The notes: generated from the sequence alone by a model not told the origin. A DNA stretch of 64,000 nt from Nitrospira defluvii (GCA_000196815.1 FP929003.1:1697501-1761500), one strand, 5' to 3'; positions 18,440 to 26,723 are shown, numbered from the stretch's first letter. Made by a program: numbers and translations.

Positions 18440-20164
18440 GTGAGCTCGCTTCTACGCGTTCTGTCTTACCTCAAGCCGTTCCGGATGCTGGCGGTGGTGA
18501 CCTTCGTGTGCGCGGGGCTTGCCACGGCGCTGGAACTGGTTCCGCCGTATCTCGTCAAAATCGTCATCGACGATGTGATCCAGTCGAAGCGTCCTGAGAT
18601 GCTGCCCTGGGTGTTGGGAGCGCTCCTCGGCTCCTATGTCCTGCGAAACCTGATGAGCTCGATGCGGGTCCGCTTCAACAATCTGCTCGAACAGAAGGCC
18701 GTACATGCGTTGCGCATGCAGGTGTTCGGGGCGCTGCAACGCCTGTCGTTGAGCTATTTCGAGAACCGCTCGACGGGCGAGATCATGACCCGCGTGACCA
18801 GCGATACCGAACATGTCGAACGGATTTTCGTCGATGGACTGGAGGGATTGCTGACGGCCTCGCTGACCCTGGTCGGCATCACGATCATGATGTTCGTTCT
18901 GAACTGGAAACTCGCGCTGCTTTCGCTGCTGCCCATTCCGATCTTGATCGTCTGTGCCGCCTGGTTTACGCGACGGGTGCACGGCTATTACGCCGAGATC
19001 CGAAAAAGTGTGGCGGACCTCAATGCCTATCTTCAGGATGCCTTGTCGGGCATCAAAGAGACCATCGGCTTCAATCAACACGAGTATGAACGCCAACGCT
19101 TCGAGACATTGAGCCAGACGTACAGTCAAAACAGCCTGCGGGCCATGTTCCTGTGGTCCTGGTACTGGCCGGGTATGGTGTTTGTGGGCAGCACCGGCAC
19201 GCTGTTGATTCTGTGGCACGGCGCGGGGGGAGTGCTGGCCGGAGAACTGACGGTCGGCCAATTAGTGATGTTTCTCTCCTACCTCGGGCTCTTTTATACG
19301 CCGATCAACGAAATCCACTCGTTGAATCACATGCTGCAGCATGCGTTGGCGGCCAGTGAGCGCGTATTCGAGATCCTGGATACCAAACCGGAGGTTGAAG
19401 ACCGGCCCGGCGCGGTGCGGCCCGTCGAACGGCTGAGAGGCGCGGTGGAGTATCGCCATGTGGGGTTCGGTTACCGGAAGGACGGCACCGTCCTGTCCGA
19501 TGTGAATCTCACGGTCAGGCCGGGCGAACGGATCGCCCTGGTGGGGCCGAGCGGGGCAGGCAAAACATCGCTGTTGAAGCTATTGATGCGGTTTTACGAC
19601 GTGCGCAGCGGGGCGGTGCTGGTCGATGGGCATGATGTGCGAGATCTGCCGCTGGACTTTTTGAGAGGACAGATCGGCCTGGTGCAGCAGGAGCCTTTTC
19701 TCTTCAACGGTACCGTGCGCCAGAATATCGTCTATAGCGATCTTTCGGCCGGCCATGAGCGTGTGGAAGCGGCCGCCCGCGCGGCGCGAGCCCATGACTT
19801 TATCACCCGACTGCCGGACGGGTATGATAGCTGGATCGGGGAGCGCGGGGTGAAATTGTCAGTCGGGCAGAAGCAGCGTGTTTCGATTGCCCGCGTGCTC
19901 CTGAAAGATCCGCCCATCGTGATCTTCGACGAGGCCACCTCCAATATCGACACGGAAACCGAGGTGAAGATCCGTGAAGCCCTGAACGATCTCACCAAAG
20001 GGCGAACGACCTTCATCATTGCACACCGGCTGGCCACGCTGCATGACGTGGATCGTATCATTGTGGTGGAACGCGGGACGATTGTCGAGGAAGGCGATCA
20101 CGAGGCCCTGATGAAGCGGGGCGGGGTGTATGCCGGTCTGTACGAGGCCCAGTTTAAAATCTAA
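18440..20164 (+). CDS. MsbA-like ABC exporter (fused membrane and ATPase domains)
   Basis: 574 residues from a GTG. An N-terminal six-helix type-I exporter domain (about 1-310) is followed by an ATPase domain. It has Walker A GPSGAGKTS, Q-loop LVQQEPFLFNGTV, signature LSVGQKQR, Walker B IVIFDEATSNID and the switch IIAHRL. The size and layout fit lipid A, lipid or drug exporters of the MsbA group. No LPS-synthesis gene is adjacent, so the substrate remains open. The repeat element at 20165 starts at the base after its stop codon. Confidence 0.85.
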   Translation: MSSLLRVLSYLKPFRMLAVVTFVCAGLATALELVPPYLVKIVIDDVIQSKRPEMLPWVLGALLGSYVLRNLMSSMRVRFNNLLEQKAVHALRMQVFGALQRLSLSYFENRSTGEIMTRVTSDTEHVERIFVDGLEGLLTASLTLVGITIMMFVLNWKLALLSLLPIPILIVCAAWFTRRVHGYYAEIRKSVADLNAYLQDALSGIKETIGFNQHEYERQRFETLSQTYSQNSLRAMFLWSWYWPGMVFVGSTGTLLILWHGAGGVLAGELTVGQLVMFLSYLGLFYTPINEIHSLNHMLQHALAASERVFEILDTKPEVEDRPGAVRPVERLRGAVEYRHVGFGYRKDGTVLSDVNLTVRPGERIALVGPSGAGKTSLLKLLMRFYDVRSGAVLVDGHDVRDLPLDFLRGQIGLVQQEPFLFNGTVRQNIVYSDLSAGHERVEAAARAARAHDFITRLPDGYDSWIGERGVKLSVGQKQRVSIARVLLKDPPIVIFDEATSNIDTETEVKIREALNDLTKGRTTFIIAHRLATLHDVDRIIVVERGTIVEEGDHEALMKRGGVYAGLYEAQFKI

Positions 20165-20287
20165 CAGGATGCTGAAAGCGCCCGCCAGCATCGTTCTCGC
20201 ATCGTGAAAGAGCTCAACGTGCCGCAAGGGTACGCCTCGCTCATTCACGTCGCGGCGGCCTCGCAGGGCGGCCATTTTGGGCATCCT
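20165..20287 (+). repeat. ~120-bp terminally inverted intergenic repeat, copy A
   Basis: Ends in CAGGATGCTGAAA and the inverted GGGCATCCT. It carries the shared 18-mer core CCGCAAGGGTACGCCTCG at 20222-20239, whose flank forms a small stem. It starts immediately after the exporter stop, so it may also form the transcript end. Confidence 0.75.
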
Positions 20288-20393
20288 TACGAATATGTAT
20301 AGGACATACGCGGTCAATATCCAAGAGTCGATTGCATATTGAGTATGACGGTTGCGCAGACTTCATGAATGATGTTCAAAGGGAGTAAGGGAT

Positions 20394-20588
20394 ATGGTGC
20401 TGATTTACGAGAGTGATCCGCTCGACAATGAAGACGCCCGGGGGCGTTTTTATCATGTCTGTCGAGGCCGGATCGACCGGACGGAAATCCGGTTGCCGGA
20501 GGGACAGTCGATTTATGAGTGCGCGGCGTGTGGTGTTGATCTGGAGCCTGAAGATTTCTGGATCGCGAGGCAAAAGGGATCGGTGTAG
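20394..20588 (+). CDS. Small protein with a CxxC pair
   Basis: 64 residues; GGGAGTAAGGG lies just before the ATG. It has a single tight cysteine pair (YECAACG) plus one earlier Cys and a His (YHVCRG), so a partial zinc site is possible. Acidic overall. Forms a likely operon with the next small zinc-motif protein 43 bases later. Not recognised. Confidence 0.55.
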   Translation: MVLIYESDPLDNEDARGRFYHVCRGRIDRTEIRLPEGQSIYECAACGVDLEPEDFWIARQKGSV

Positions 20589-20631
20589 CAAAACTGTGCG
20601 CACCGAGTGACGATATATAGAGGAGTTCGTT

Positions 20632-20841
20632 ATGGCTGGAAGTATAGGCCGGAAGACAGTATCCGTCTCACGTGGGCTGATGATGTTGTGTGAGACCTGC
20701 TACGATCAGGTGTATGCCGAGAAGCTGCCTGATGCCAGGAACTTTATCGCGGATCATGAGGCGCTGTTCGACACGATTTGTATGGGCTGCACCGACATCA
20801 ATCGTCCGCTGATCGATGACATGCTGGGCAGTTCGGAGTAG
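20632..20841 (+). CDS. Small zinc-ribbon-like protein
   Basis: 69 residues with GAGGAG before the start. Two CxxC pairs (LCETCY near residue 20 and CMGC near residue 51) separated by about 30 residues match a zinc-ribbon-like fold. It pairs with the preceding small Cys protein. Function unknown. Confidence 0.55.
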   Translation: MAGSIGRKTVSVSRGLMMLCETCYDQVYAEKLPDARNFIADHEALFDTICMGCTDINRPLIDDMLGSSE

Positions 20842-21136
20842 TCGTGCTACGGGTATGTTTCGACTTGTGAGTCGTCAAAGCCGGCACAACAAACAAGTCC
20901 AGCCGATACGTTTCAATGACCAACCGTTAAAATTGGTCTGCCATGATTGTGGTTTGTCCGTCCCTCGCACAGTTGAGACGGGTCGTGTTTCGTCGCCCAC
21001 TTGAGGCAATGGACAATCATCTCAAATTAGAACCACTTGTCCACCGTGCCTGTGAGCGCCTTGACGGTATGGGTGAATTGGAAGACAATGCGCCCGCTTT
21101 AAGAGATTGCTCGCTGTTCCCCCGAGAGAGGTTCAT

Positions 21137-21376
21137 CTGAGTCCGACCATTTTCAGAGCAGGAGGGTTCCGGTTCTATTTCTTCTCGCGCGAGGAAATAC
21201 GAATGCACGTTCATGTTCATTGTGAACGTGGCGAGGCGAAGTTTTGGCTTGATCCCAGAGTTGAGTTGGCGCAAAACTTCGGTCTGTCCGCTCGCCAGGT
21301 CCGGGCAGTGAAAAATCTCATCGAGGAGCATTACGATGAAATCAGCAACGCTTGGCAAGAACACTTCGGGAGCTGA
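21137..21376 (+). CDS. DUF4160 protein, likely half of a toxin-antitoxin-like pair
   Basis: The conserved part starts SPTIFRAGGFRFYFFSREE and runs through MHVHVHCERGEAKFW to a C-terminal helix (RQVRAVKNLIEEH). That is the DUF4160 family, about 80 residues. No ATG is available. The codon at the family's usual start is CTG at 21137, with GAGAGG five to seven bases upstream; a TTG at 21107 is the alternative. The 3' end overlaps the DUF2442 gene by 41 bases. Such pairs are common in accessory DNA and have been proposed as toxin-antitoxin-like; the activity is not established. Confidence 0.7.
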   Translation: MSPTIFRAGGFRFYFFSREEIRMHVHVHCERGEAKFWLDPRVELAQNFGLSARQVRAVKNLIEEHYDEISNAWQEHFGS

Positions 21377-21647
21377 GCTCACCAACATCTCCAGACATGG
21401 ATTCTGGCTACTCCTCGCGGATGAAGAACTCTTTATTGCGTTCAAGGAGTTCCCCTGGTTCAAGAATGCCTCTGTGGCTGAACTTCTTAATGTTCAATGG
21501 CCACAGTCTCACCACCTGTATTGGCCGGATCTTGACGTAGACCTAGCTGTCGAATCCATCAGGCATCCAAAGAAGTTCCCGCTCGTCTCGAAAGCATCAA
21601 GGCTAACCAAGCGCCCAACACGTCGAGCAAAGATAACGCGTAGCTGA
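21336..21647 (+). CDS. DUF2442 protein, partner of the DUF4160 gene
   Basis: 103 residues. The central part LLLADEELFIAFKEFPWF followed by WPDLDVDLAVESIRHP is the DUF2442 signature. A basic Lys/Arg tail follows. Overlaps DUF4160 in another frame, so the two are co-translated. The pair has lower GC and a different codon choice from the surrounding genes, which suggests transfer. Confidence 0.72.
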   Translation: MKSATLGKNTSGAELTNISRHGFWLLLADEELFIAFKEFPWFKNASVAELLNVQWPQSHHLYWPDLDVDLAVESIRHPKKFPLVSKASRLTKRPTRRAKITRS

Positions 21648-21662
21648 CGTGAGGCACTCATC

Positions 21663-22097
21663 ATGAGACTCTACTTTGCATACGGCTCCAATATGTGGAA
21701 CGCCCAGATGGAACAGCGATGCCCGCAAAGCAAGAAAGTTGGTGTCGCCCGTCTGCTTGGTTATCGTTGGATTATTTCCGCGCGCAGATACGCGAACGTC
21801 GTCAAATCAACGAGGGACGAGGTCGAAGGTGTGTCTTTCGAGATTTCTGCAACGGATGAAGTCTCTTTGGACATCTACGAAGGCGTTAAGTCAGGCTCAT
21901 ATCAGAAGGTTGATCTCCCTGTGTTATACGAGGGACAAGAGAAGGTGGCGCTGGTCTATGTTGATCCAGTGACAGCCGAAGGCTGTTCTACAGACGAATA
22001 CATTCAGCGTATCAATTTAGGGCTGGTAGATGCGAAGCTATCCAATGCATACGTCACACGGTATGTGCGGAGATACATACCAGCCCGACCAAGTTAG
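21663..22097 (+). CDS. Gamma-glutamylcyclotransferase-like (AIG2/GGCT fold) protein
   Basis: 144 residues. The nucleotide- or substrate-loop motif FAYGSNM lies at residues 5-11, followed by the strand LLGYRWIISARRYANVV and the conserved central Asp/Glu region (LDIYEGVKSGSYQK). The fold cleaves gamma-glutamyl dipeptides or amines to 5-oxoproline in characterised members. It follows DUF2442 by 15 bases and shares its lower GC, so it may have arrived with that pair. Confidence 0.72.
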   Translation: MRLYFAYGSNMWNAQMEQRCPQSKKVGVARLLGYRWIISARRYANVVKSTRDEVEGVSFEISATDEVSLDIYEGVKSGSYQKVDLPVLYEGQEKVALVYVDPVTAEGCSTDEYIQRINLGLVDAKLSNAYVTRYVRRYIPARPS

Positions 22098-22119
22098 GGC
22101 TAAGAGCAACGCTTCTTCC

Positions 22120-22449
22120 TTATTTACACGTCTTCCCGTCGAAGTGCAGGCAGGTGGATTCGCCGGATTTGACCTTCCATGTTTTCAGCAGCGGCGGTTG
22201 CCCCTCGCGTGTTTCCACGACGATATCTACGAGTCCTGATTGAGGTAGCTTCTCGATGTGAGCCTTGGCCTCCTCCGGAACCTCCACCCAAAACACCGCG
22301 CCGAGCGTTGAGATCAGGATGCGGCTGTTATCGACATCCACATTGATGATCGGGCTGTAGTAGCTCTTTTCAGCGGCGGAGGAGTGTCCTGGGTTCGTGA
22401 TCCCGGTCAGGCAGAGGATGAGTGCGATGATGAATGGCATGAATCGCAT
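22120..22449 (-). CDS. Small exported protein
   Basis: 109 residues from the ATG at 22449, chosen because AAGGGAG sits six bases upstream; a longer reading from 22476 lacks one. A signal peptide ends near HSSAAEK. The mature part is beta-rich and ends with two Cys (STCLHFDGKTCK) that may form a disulfide. Not recognised. Confidence 0.6.
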   Translation of the reverse strand: MRFMPFIIALILCLTGITNPGHSSAAEKSYYSPIINVDVDNSRILISTLGAVFWVEVPEEAKAHIEKLPQSGLVDIVVETREGQPPLLKTWKVKSGESTCLHFDGKTCK

Positions 22450-22546
22450 CGATTGCTCCCTTGGATGAGAGGACAAAGCCGGATTATGGCATCGTTACCG
22501 GGCGATTGGTAGAGGTGCGCGCTGGAATTATTGGAGTGGGAGGTGG

Positions 22547-23059
22547 CTAGAAAATATGCACGTCGGCCGGGCGAACTTTGCCGCCGGCGATCCAGTAGGT
22601 GCGGATGTCCGCTGCGGGGGAGTGCATGAGTGACACGAGAAGATAGGCGGGGACGGGGAGATTGATGCGTTCCCAGATTTCTTCGTAATCGGTGGCAATC
22701 TTAATGTCGGTGTGCGAGGGGCGCGCCGGGTCTTTCGGATGGGAGTGGTAGACCACCTGGAGGTCCAGGCCGTTCTTGCGGATGTCCTTCTTAGCGGCCG
22801 AAAAATCCCCCATGTCCATCACGAAGGCGATCTCAGCCCGCTCCTCCGGGGACAGCCGTTCGAGATGGGCGACCTTGTCGTCATCGAAGGTCGAGAGTTT
22901 TTCCGCCCCTTCGACGGCCACGATGTTGGTGATGCGGTAGAGGTGTGTGACGGTCTTGTTCGTCCCGGCGAGCAGGCCGCAGCATTCGAACGGCGCCAAC
23001 TCGCGCGCATGCGTGACGATCTGATCCAGGATATGTTGCGGAATCGACAGATCGGGCAT
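22547..23059 (-). CDS. JAMM-family metallopeptidase acting on a sulfur carrier (Mec+/HcyD/QbsD-like)
   Basis: 170 residues from the ATG at 23059, one base from the E1 stop; a GTG at 23080 is possible. The zinc motif is complete: HSH, seven residues, S, two residues, D (HSHPKDPARPSHTD), with the upstream FECCGLLAG strand. Relatives encoded beside ThiS-like carriers either release cysteine from a carrier-cysteine adduct (mycobacterial Mec+) or trim residues after Gly-Gly (QbsD, HcyD). Here the cluster's ThiS-like carrier ends in GGGR, so trimming is the simplest role. Compared with relatives it carries an insertion (about 60-95). Confidence 0.8.
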   Translation of the reverse strand: MPDLSIPQHILDQIVTHARELAPFECCGLLAGTNKTVTHLYRITNIVAVEGAEKLSTFDDDKVAHLERLSPEERAEIAFVMDMGDFSAAKKDIRKNGLDLQVVYHSHPKDPARPSHTDIKIATDYEEIWERINLPVPAYLLVSLMHSPAADIRTYWIAGGKVRPADVHIF

Positions 23060-23060
23060 A

Positions 23061-23864
23061 TCAGATGGTGCAGGCGACACTGTAGTCCCCGCCCAGGTCC
23101 TTGATCGTCGGCGTGGCGCTGCACAGGGGGCAACGCGGATCTTTTGGGCGCGATACTTTCCGGAACTTCATCTCCAGCGCATCGTAGATCACGAGCTTGT
23201 CTGCGATCGTCTCACCGATGCCCAGAATTTCCTTGATGGCTTCAGACGCTTGCAGGATGCCCATGGTTCCGGCCAGGACCCCCAGTACACCGGCTTCCTG
23301 ACAGTTCGGAACCAATCCGGCCGGCGGCGGTTCCGGGTAGAGACACCGGTAGCAAGGGTAGCCGGCGTGCGGCTTGATGCTCGTGAGCTGTCCCTCGAAG
23401 CGAAACATGCTGGCCGAAATGAGAGTCTTCTTCGCGAAGAAACAGGCATCGTTGACGAGGAAGCGCGTGGTGAAATTGTCGGAGCCGTCCAACACGATGT
23501 CATAGTCGGACACGAGTCCAAGAATATTCTCGGTATCGACGTTCAACTGATAGGTCTTGATCGTGATGTCGGGGTTGATGGCCGACAGCATCCTTCTCCC
23601 GGATTCCACCTTGGGCGCGCCGATGGTGGCGGTCGTATGCAGAATCTGCCGCTGGAGGTTCGAGAGATCCACCACGTCGCCGTCCACCAGACCGATGGTA
23701 CCGATACCGGCAGCCGCCAGATACAGGGCTGCGGGCGAGCCGAGTCCCCCGGCTCCGATCAGAAGGACCTTGGCCTTGGACAGTTTGACCTGTCCCTTGC
23801 CGCCGACTTCGTTGAGGATGATGTGTCGGCTGTAACGCTGTATTTGCTGCTCGGTAAATTCCAT
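23061..23864 (-). CDS. E1-like adenylyltransferase (MoeB/ThiF/HesA family), second copy
   Basis: 267 residues. It adenylates the C-terminal glycine of a ubiquitin-like sulfur carrier with ATP, preparing it for sulfur loading. Visible: the N-terminal RYSRHIILNEVG, the nucleotide loop GAGGLGSPAALYLAAAG (about 38-54), DLSNLQRQILH, DGSDNFTTRFLVNDAC, and zinc ligands CYRC and CPLC. It lacks a C-terminal rhodanese domain, so the sulfur donor is separate. Next to the JAMM peptidase gene; the paralogue is at 25724. Confidence 0.88.
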   Translation of the reverse strand: MEFTEQQIQRYSRHIILNEVGGKGQVKLSKAKVLLIGAGGLGSPAALYLAAAGIGTIGLVDGDVVDLSNLQRQILHTTATIGAPKVESGRRMLSAINPDITIKTYQLNVDTENILGLVSDYDIVLDGSDNFTTRFLVNDACFFAKKTLISASMFRFEGQLTSIKPHAGYPCYRCLYPEPPPAGLVPNCQEAGVLGVLAGTMGILQASEAIKEILGIGETIADKLVIYDALEMKFRKVSRPKDPRCPLCSATPTIKDLGGDYSVACTI

Positions 23865-23870
23865 TCGACT

Positions 23871-23941
23871 CGTCTCTCGTCGTTCGTGAAACGTGAAGCG
23901 GTCTGGCCTAAAACGAGATACGCTTCACGAGGTGCGCTTCA
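23871..23941. repeat. Short intergenic repeat with inverted CGTGAAGCG words
   Basis: Begins with the 17-mer CGTCTCTCGTCGTTCGT that also occurs at 2497-2513. It continues with CGTGAAGCG and its inverse CGCTTCACG, which can form a hairpin. It sits between the NIL and second E1 genes and does not code. Confidence 0.5.
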
Positions 23942-23948
23942 CCCATTG

Positions 23949-24188
23949 TTATTCCACCACGTTGAGTTCGATCGGATCGACGACGCAGCCTTTGGTACGG
24001 ATGCCGTCGATGGCGCGTTCGATTTCTTCGGTCTCGCCGGTCAGTTCGAGATCCATCCATCCGGTCGTCTCGCGCACATCGGCCCGACGCACGTTGGTCA
24101 CGACCTTGAACTCATGGCCGATCTGATAAATGATCGGCTCCTTGATCTTGTTCTCGGGGAAACGAATATGAAAGCGTAGGCTGGTCAT
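23949..24188 (-). CDS. Stand-alone NIL-domain protein
   Basis: 79 residues, nearly all one NIL domain: RLRFHIRFP-like first strand, EPIIYQIGHEFKVVTNVRRA, then ETTGWMDLELTGETEEIERA and the closing RTKGCVV. NIL domains are ferredoxin-like folds found at the C-terminus of MetN methionine transporters and in proteins linked to homocysteine synthesis. It lies two bases after the carrier gene, so a role as a ligand sensor or helper of the sulfur-transfer complex is a fair inference. Confidence 0.75.
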   Translation of the reverse strand: MTSLRFHIRFPENKIKEPIIYQIGHEFKVVTNVRRADVRETTGWMDLELTGETEEIERAIDGIRTKGCVVDPIELNVVE

Positions 24189-24190
24189 GG

Positions 24191-24463
24191 CTATCCTCCG
24201 GCAATCGCGGGAACGATCGACACTTCGTCGCCGTCCTTCAACGAGGTTTCTTTCCCGTTCAGGAAACGGATGTCCTCTTCGTTGACGTAGATGTTGACGA
24301 AGCGGCGCAAGTCGCCCTTTTCGTCACAGAGCCGGTTCTTCAGCCCCGGATAGGTCGCGTCGAGCGATCCGATCATGTCCACAATGTTAGCTGCCGCGGA
24401 TTCAACCTCGCCCTGACCCTTTGTGAGGGGACGCAGGGGCGTTGGAATACGAACCTTAATCAT
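24191..24463 (-). CDS. MoaD/ThiS-family sulfur carrier protein ending in Gly-Gly
   Basis: 90 residues of ubiquitin-like fold, with IPTPLRPLTKGQ at the start, FVNIYVNEEDIRFLNG in the middle and KDGDEVSIVPAIAGG at the end. The terminal Gly-Gly is the site of adenylation and thiocarboxylate formation. This layout matches CysO-type carriers more than molybdopterin MoaD, and no molybdopterin gene is nearby. Its start overlaps the threonine synthase stop by four bases. Confidence 0.85.
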   Translation of the reverse strand: MIKVRIPTPLRPLTKGQGEVESAAANIVDMIGSLDATYPGLKNRLCDEKGDLRRFVNIYVNEEDIRFLNGKETSLKDGDEVSIVPAIAGG

Positions 24464-25710
24464 GAGTCACCACCACTGTTCTTTCCCATTTTGAATGTTT
24501 TTTGGAAGTTCACCAGGCTGGGCTGGATGCGATACGGACGTCCGACGGCGTCCACAACCGCTTCCTGGGTCTTGAGCCCGTTGCCGGTGATATAGGCGAC
24601 CGTGACGTCGCCCTTCTTGATCAATCCCTGCTTCACAAGCTTGCACAACACTCCGATGGTCACGCCGCCGGCGGTCTCGGCGAAAATGCCTTCGGTCTGG
24701 GCCAGCAGCTTGATGCCTTCGACCACTTCCTCGTCCGTCACCGCGTCCATCGCGCCCTTGCTCTCCGCGGTGGCTTTCAAGGCGTAGTAGCCGTCGGCCG
24801 GGTTGCCGATGGCGAGGGACTTGGCGATTGTCTTCGGCTTGACCGGCTTGAAGAAGTCCCGGCCGGCCTTGAAGGCGGTCGCGATCGGGGAGCAGCCCTC
24901 AGCCTGCGCACCGTTGATCTTGGTGCGCACGGAATCGACCAGCCCCAGCGCGTGCATTTCGTGCAGGCCCTTCCAGATCTTCGTCAGCAAGGAACCGGAG
25001 GCCATGGGAATGACGGCCTGGTCCGGCGTGCGCCAGCCGAGTTGTTCCACCGTCTCAAACGCAAGGGTCTTCGAGCCCTCGGCATAGTAGGGGCGAATGT
25101 TGATATTCACGAAGGCCCAGCCATGTTCGCCGGCGATTTCGCTGCAGAGCCGGTTCACATCGTCGTAGTTGCCCTCGACCTCGACCACGTTCGGCTTGTA
25201 AATCAGGTTGCCGAGCACCTTCGCCGCTTCTAGGTCGGCCGGAATGAACACGTAGCACTTCATGCCAGCCGCTGCCGCGTGAGCCGCGACGGAGTTGGCC
25301 AGGTTGCCGGTCGAGGCGCAGGCCACTGTTTCAAAGCCGAGTTCCCGCGCGCGTGTGAGGGCGACCGAGACGACCCGATCTTTGAACGACAGAGTCGGAT
25401 GGTTCACCGTATCGTTCTTGATGTACAGCTCGTCGATGCCGAGATAGGCGCCAAGATTTTTCGCCCGCACCAACGGCGTCAGCCCGGCGTGGGGGCCGAT
25501 GATCGCGGTGCTTTCGACCGGAAGCAGGTCGATATAGCGCCACATGCTGTTCGGACCCTGCTCGATTTTCTTTCGCGAGATCGTGCTCTTGATCTCGTCG
25601 TAGTTATATTTCACTTCCAGCGGGCCGAAGCACATCTCACAGACGTGGATGGCTTTGGGTGGATATTCCTTCCCACATTCCCGGCACACGAGCGCTTTCA
25701 TTTTCGACAT
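24460..25710 (-). CDS. thrC: Threonine synthase (PLP fold, N-terminal zinc ribbon)
   Basis: 416 residues from the ATG at 25710; the upstream extension to 25782 overlaps the E1 gene and is rejected. The classical role is conversion of O-phosphohomoserine to threonine. The N-terminus is a zinc ribbon (CRECGKEYPPKAIHVCEMC). The PLP lysine is in HPTLSFKDR, and the phosphate loop in ASTGNLANS. It lies inside the sulfur-carrier operon, 13 bases after the first E1 gene and overlapping the carrier gene. That position raises the possibility that it, or its substrate, serves homocysteine formation; see findings. Confidence 0.88.
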   Translation of the reverse strand: MSKMKALVCRECGKEYPPKAIHVCEMCFGPLEVKYNYDEIKSTISRKKIEQGPNSMWRYIDLLPVESTAIIGPHAGLTPLVRAKNLGAYLGIDELYIKNDTVNHPTLSFKDRVVSVALTRARELGFETVACASTGNLANSVAAHAAAAGMKCYVFIPADLEAAKVLGNLIYKPNVVEVEGNYDDVNRLCSEIAGEHGWAFVNINIRPYYAEGSKTLAFETVEQLGWRTPDQAVIPMASGSLLTKIWKGLHEMHALGLVDSVRTKINGAQAEGCSPIATAFKAGRDFFKPVKPKTIAKSLAIGNPADGYYALKATAESKGAMDAVTDEEVVEGIKLLAQTEGIFAETAGGVTIGVLCKLVKQGLIKKGDVTVAYITGNGLKTQEAVVDAVGRPYRIQPSLVNFQKTFKMGKNSGGDS

Positions 25711-25723
25711 GGAGACACCTTCG

Positions 25724-26551
25724 CTACAAGTTACGTTGACCCGGGAGCGCACAGGTCGGCCCGGCGACGTCGCCGTCTTCAATCAGCTCCGTAATCGTGG
25801 GCCGTTCGCCGCACAGCGGACAATCGGGATTCCGCTTAATGCGGATTTCTCTGAACTGGGTGCGGCGCGCATCAAAATCCAACAGCCGATCGGTCAGCGG
25901 GCGACCGATGCCGAGGATCAGCTTCAGCGCCTCGGTGGCTTGGATGGTTCCGATGATGCCGGCCAGCACACCGATGACACCGGCCTCCTGACAGGAGGCG
26001 ACCAGTCCCTCGGGTGGCGGCTTCTTAAACACGCAGCGATAACAGGCCGACTTCTTCGGGATGATGGTGGTGACGCGACCATCGAATCGAAGAATGCCGC
26101 CGTGCACCAACGGTTTGCCGGCGAAGAAACAGGCATCGTTGATCAAGAACTTCGTCGGGAAATTATCCACGCCGTCGATGACCACATCGTAGCCGCTCAT
26201 GATTTTCAGCGCATTGCCGGCGGTGAGTCGCTCTTCGTACATCACCACGTTCACGTCGGGATTCAACGCCTGAATCTTTTCTTTGCCGGAGACGACCTTG
26301 GGGCGGCCTACGTCGGGGGTCTGGTGAATAACCTGACGCTGCAGGTTGCTCAGGTCCACGACATCGCTGTCGATGAGGCCGATCGTGCCGATTCCGGCGG
26401 CCGCGAGATAGAGCGCGGCAGGGGAGCCGAGCCCTCCTGCGCCGACGATCAGGACCTTCGCTTGCACGATCTTCTTCTGCCCCTTGCCACCGACTTCTGG
26501 CAGAAGAATATGCCGGCTGTAGCGATTGATTTGTGTTTCTGTAAATTCCAT
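25724..26551 (-). CDS. E1-like adenylyltransferase (MoeB/ThiF/HesA family), first copy
   Basis: 275 residues, clearly a paralogue of the enzyme at 23061. Shared marks are RYSRHILLPEVGGKGQ, GAGGLGSPAALYLAAAG, DLSNLQRQVIH, DGVDNFPTKFLINDAC and the CYRC/CPLC zinc site. Differences in the carrier-facing loops suggest that each copy serves a different carrier. It lies directly before threonine synthase, so it is the likely partner of the MoaD-like carrier. No rhodanese domain. Confidence 0.88.
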   Translation of the reverse strand: MEFTETQINRYSRHILLPEVGGKGQKKIVQAKVLIVGAGGLGSPAALYLAAAGIGTIGLIDSDVVDLSNLQRQVIHQTPDVGRPKVVSGKEKIQALNPDVNVVMYEERLTAGNALKIMSGYDVVIDGVDNFPTKFLINDACFFAGKPLVHGGILRFDGRVTTIIPKKSACYRCVFKKPPPEGLVASCQEAGVIGVLAGIIGTIQATEALKLILGIGRPLTDRLLDFDARRTQFREIRIKRNPDCPLCGERPTITELIEDGDVAGPTCALPGQRNL

Positions 26552-26559
26552 ATCCGACG

Positions 26560-26677
26560 GAGGCTGAAAACCATCACCAGCGGCGTTCTCGCGTCATTCA
26601 GATCCTCAACCTACCGCAAGGGTACGCCTCGGACCTTCACGCGCTGCGGCCTTGCTGCTGACGCTTTTGAGCCTCCT
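26560..26677 (+). repeat. ~120-bp terminally inverted intergenic repeat, copy B
   Basis: Starts GGAGGCTGAAAA and ends with the inverted GAGCCTCC, so the terminal stem changed in both arms together. It carries the 18-mer core CCGCAAGGGTACGCCTCG. Lies between cysK and the first E1 gene. Confidence 0.72.
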
Positions 26678-26705
26678 CTCCCTAAAAGTGATCTGGCACG
26701 CGATC

Positions 26706-26721
26706 AAATGTTGAAATACTT
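26706..26721. repeat. 16-bp direct repeat of the cysK 3' end, left copy
   Basis: AAATGTTGAAATACTT is identical to 26871-26886, the last codons of cysK read on the opposite strand. The two copies bracket repeat copy C. Confidence 0.75.
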
Positions 26722-26723
26722 CC

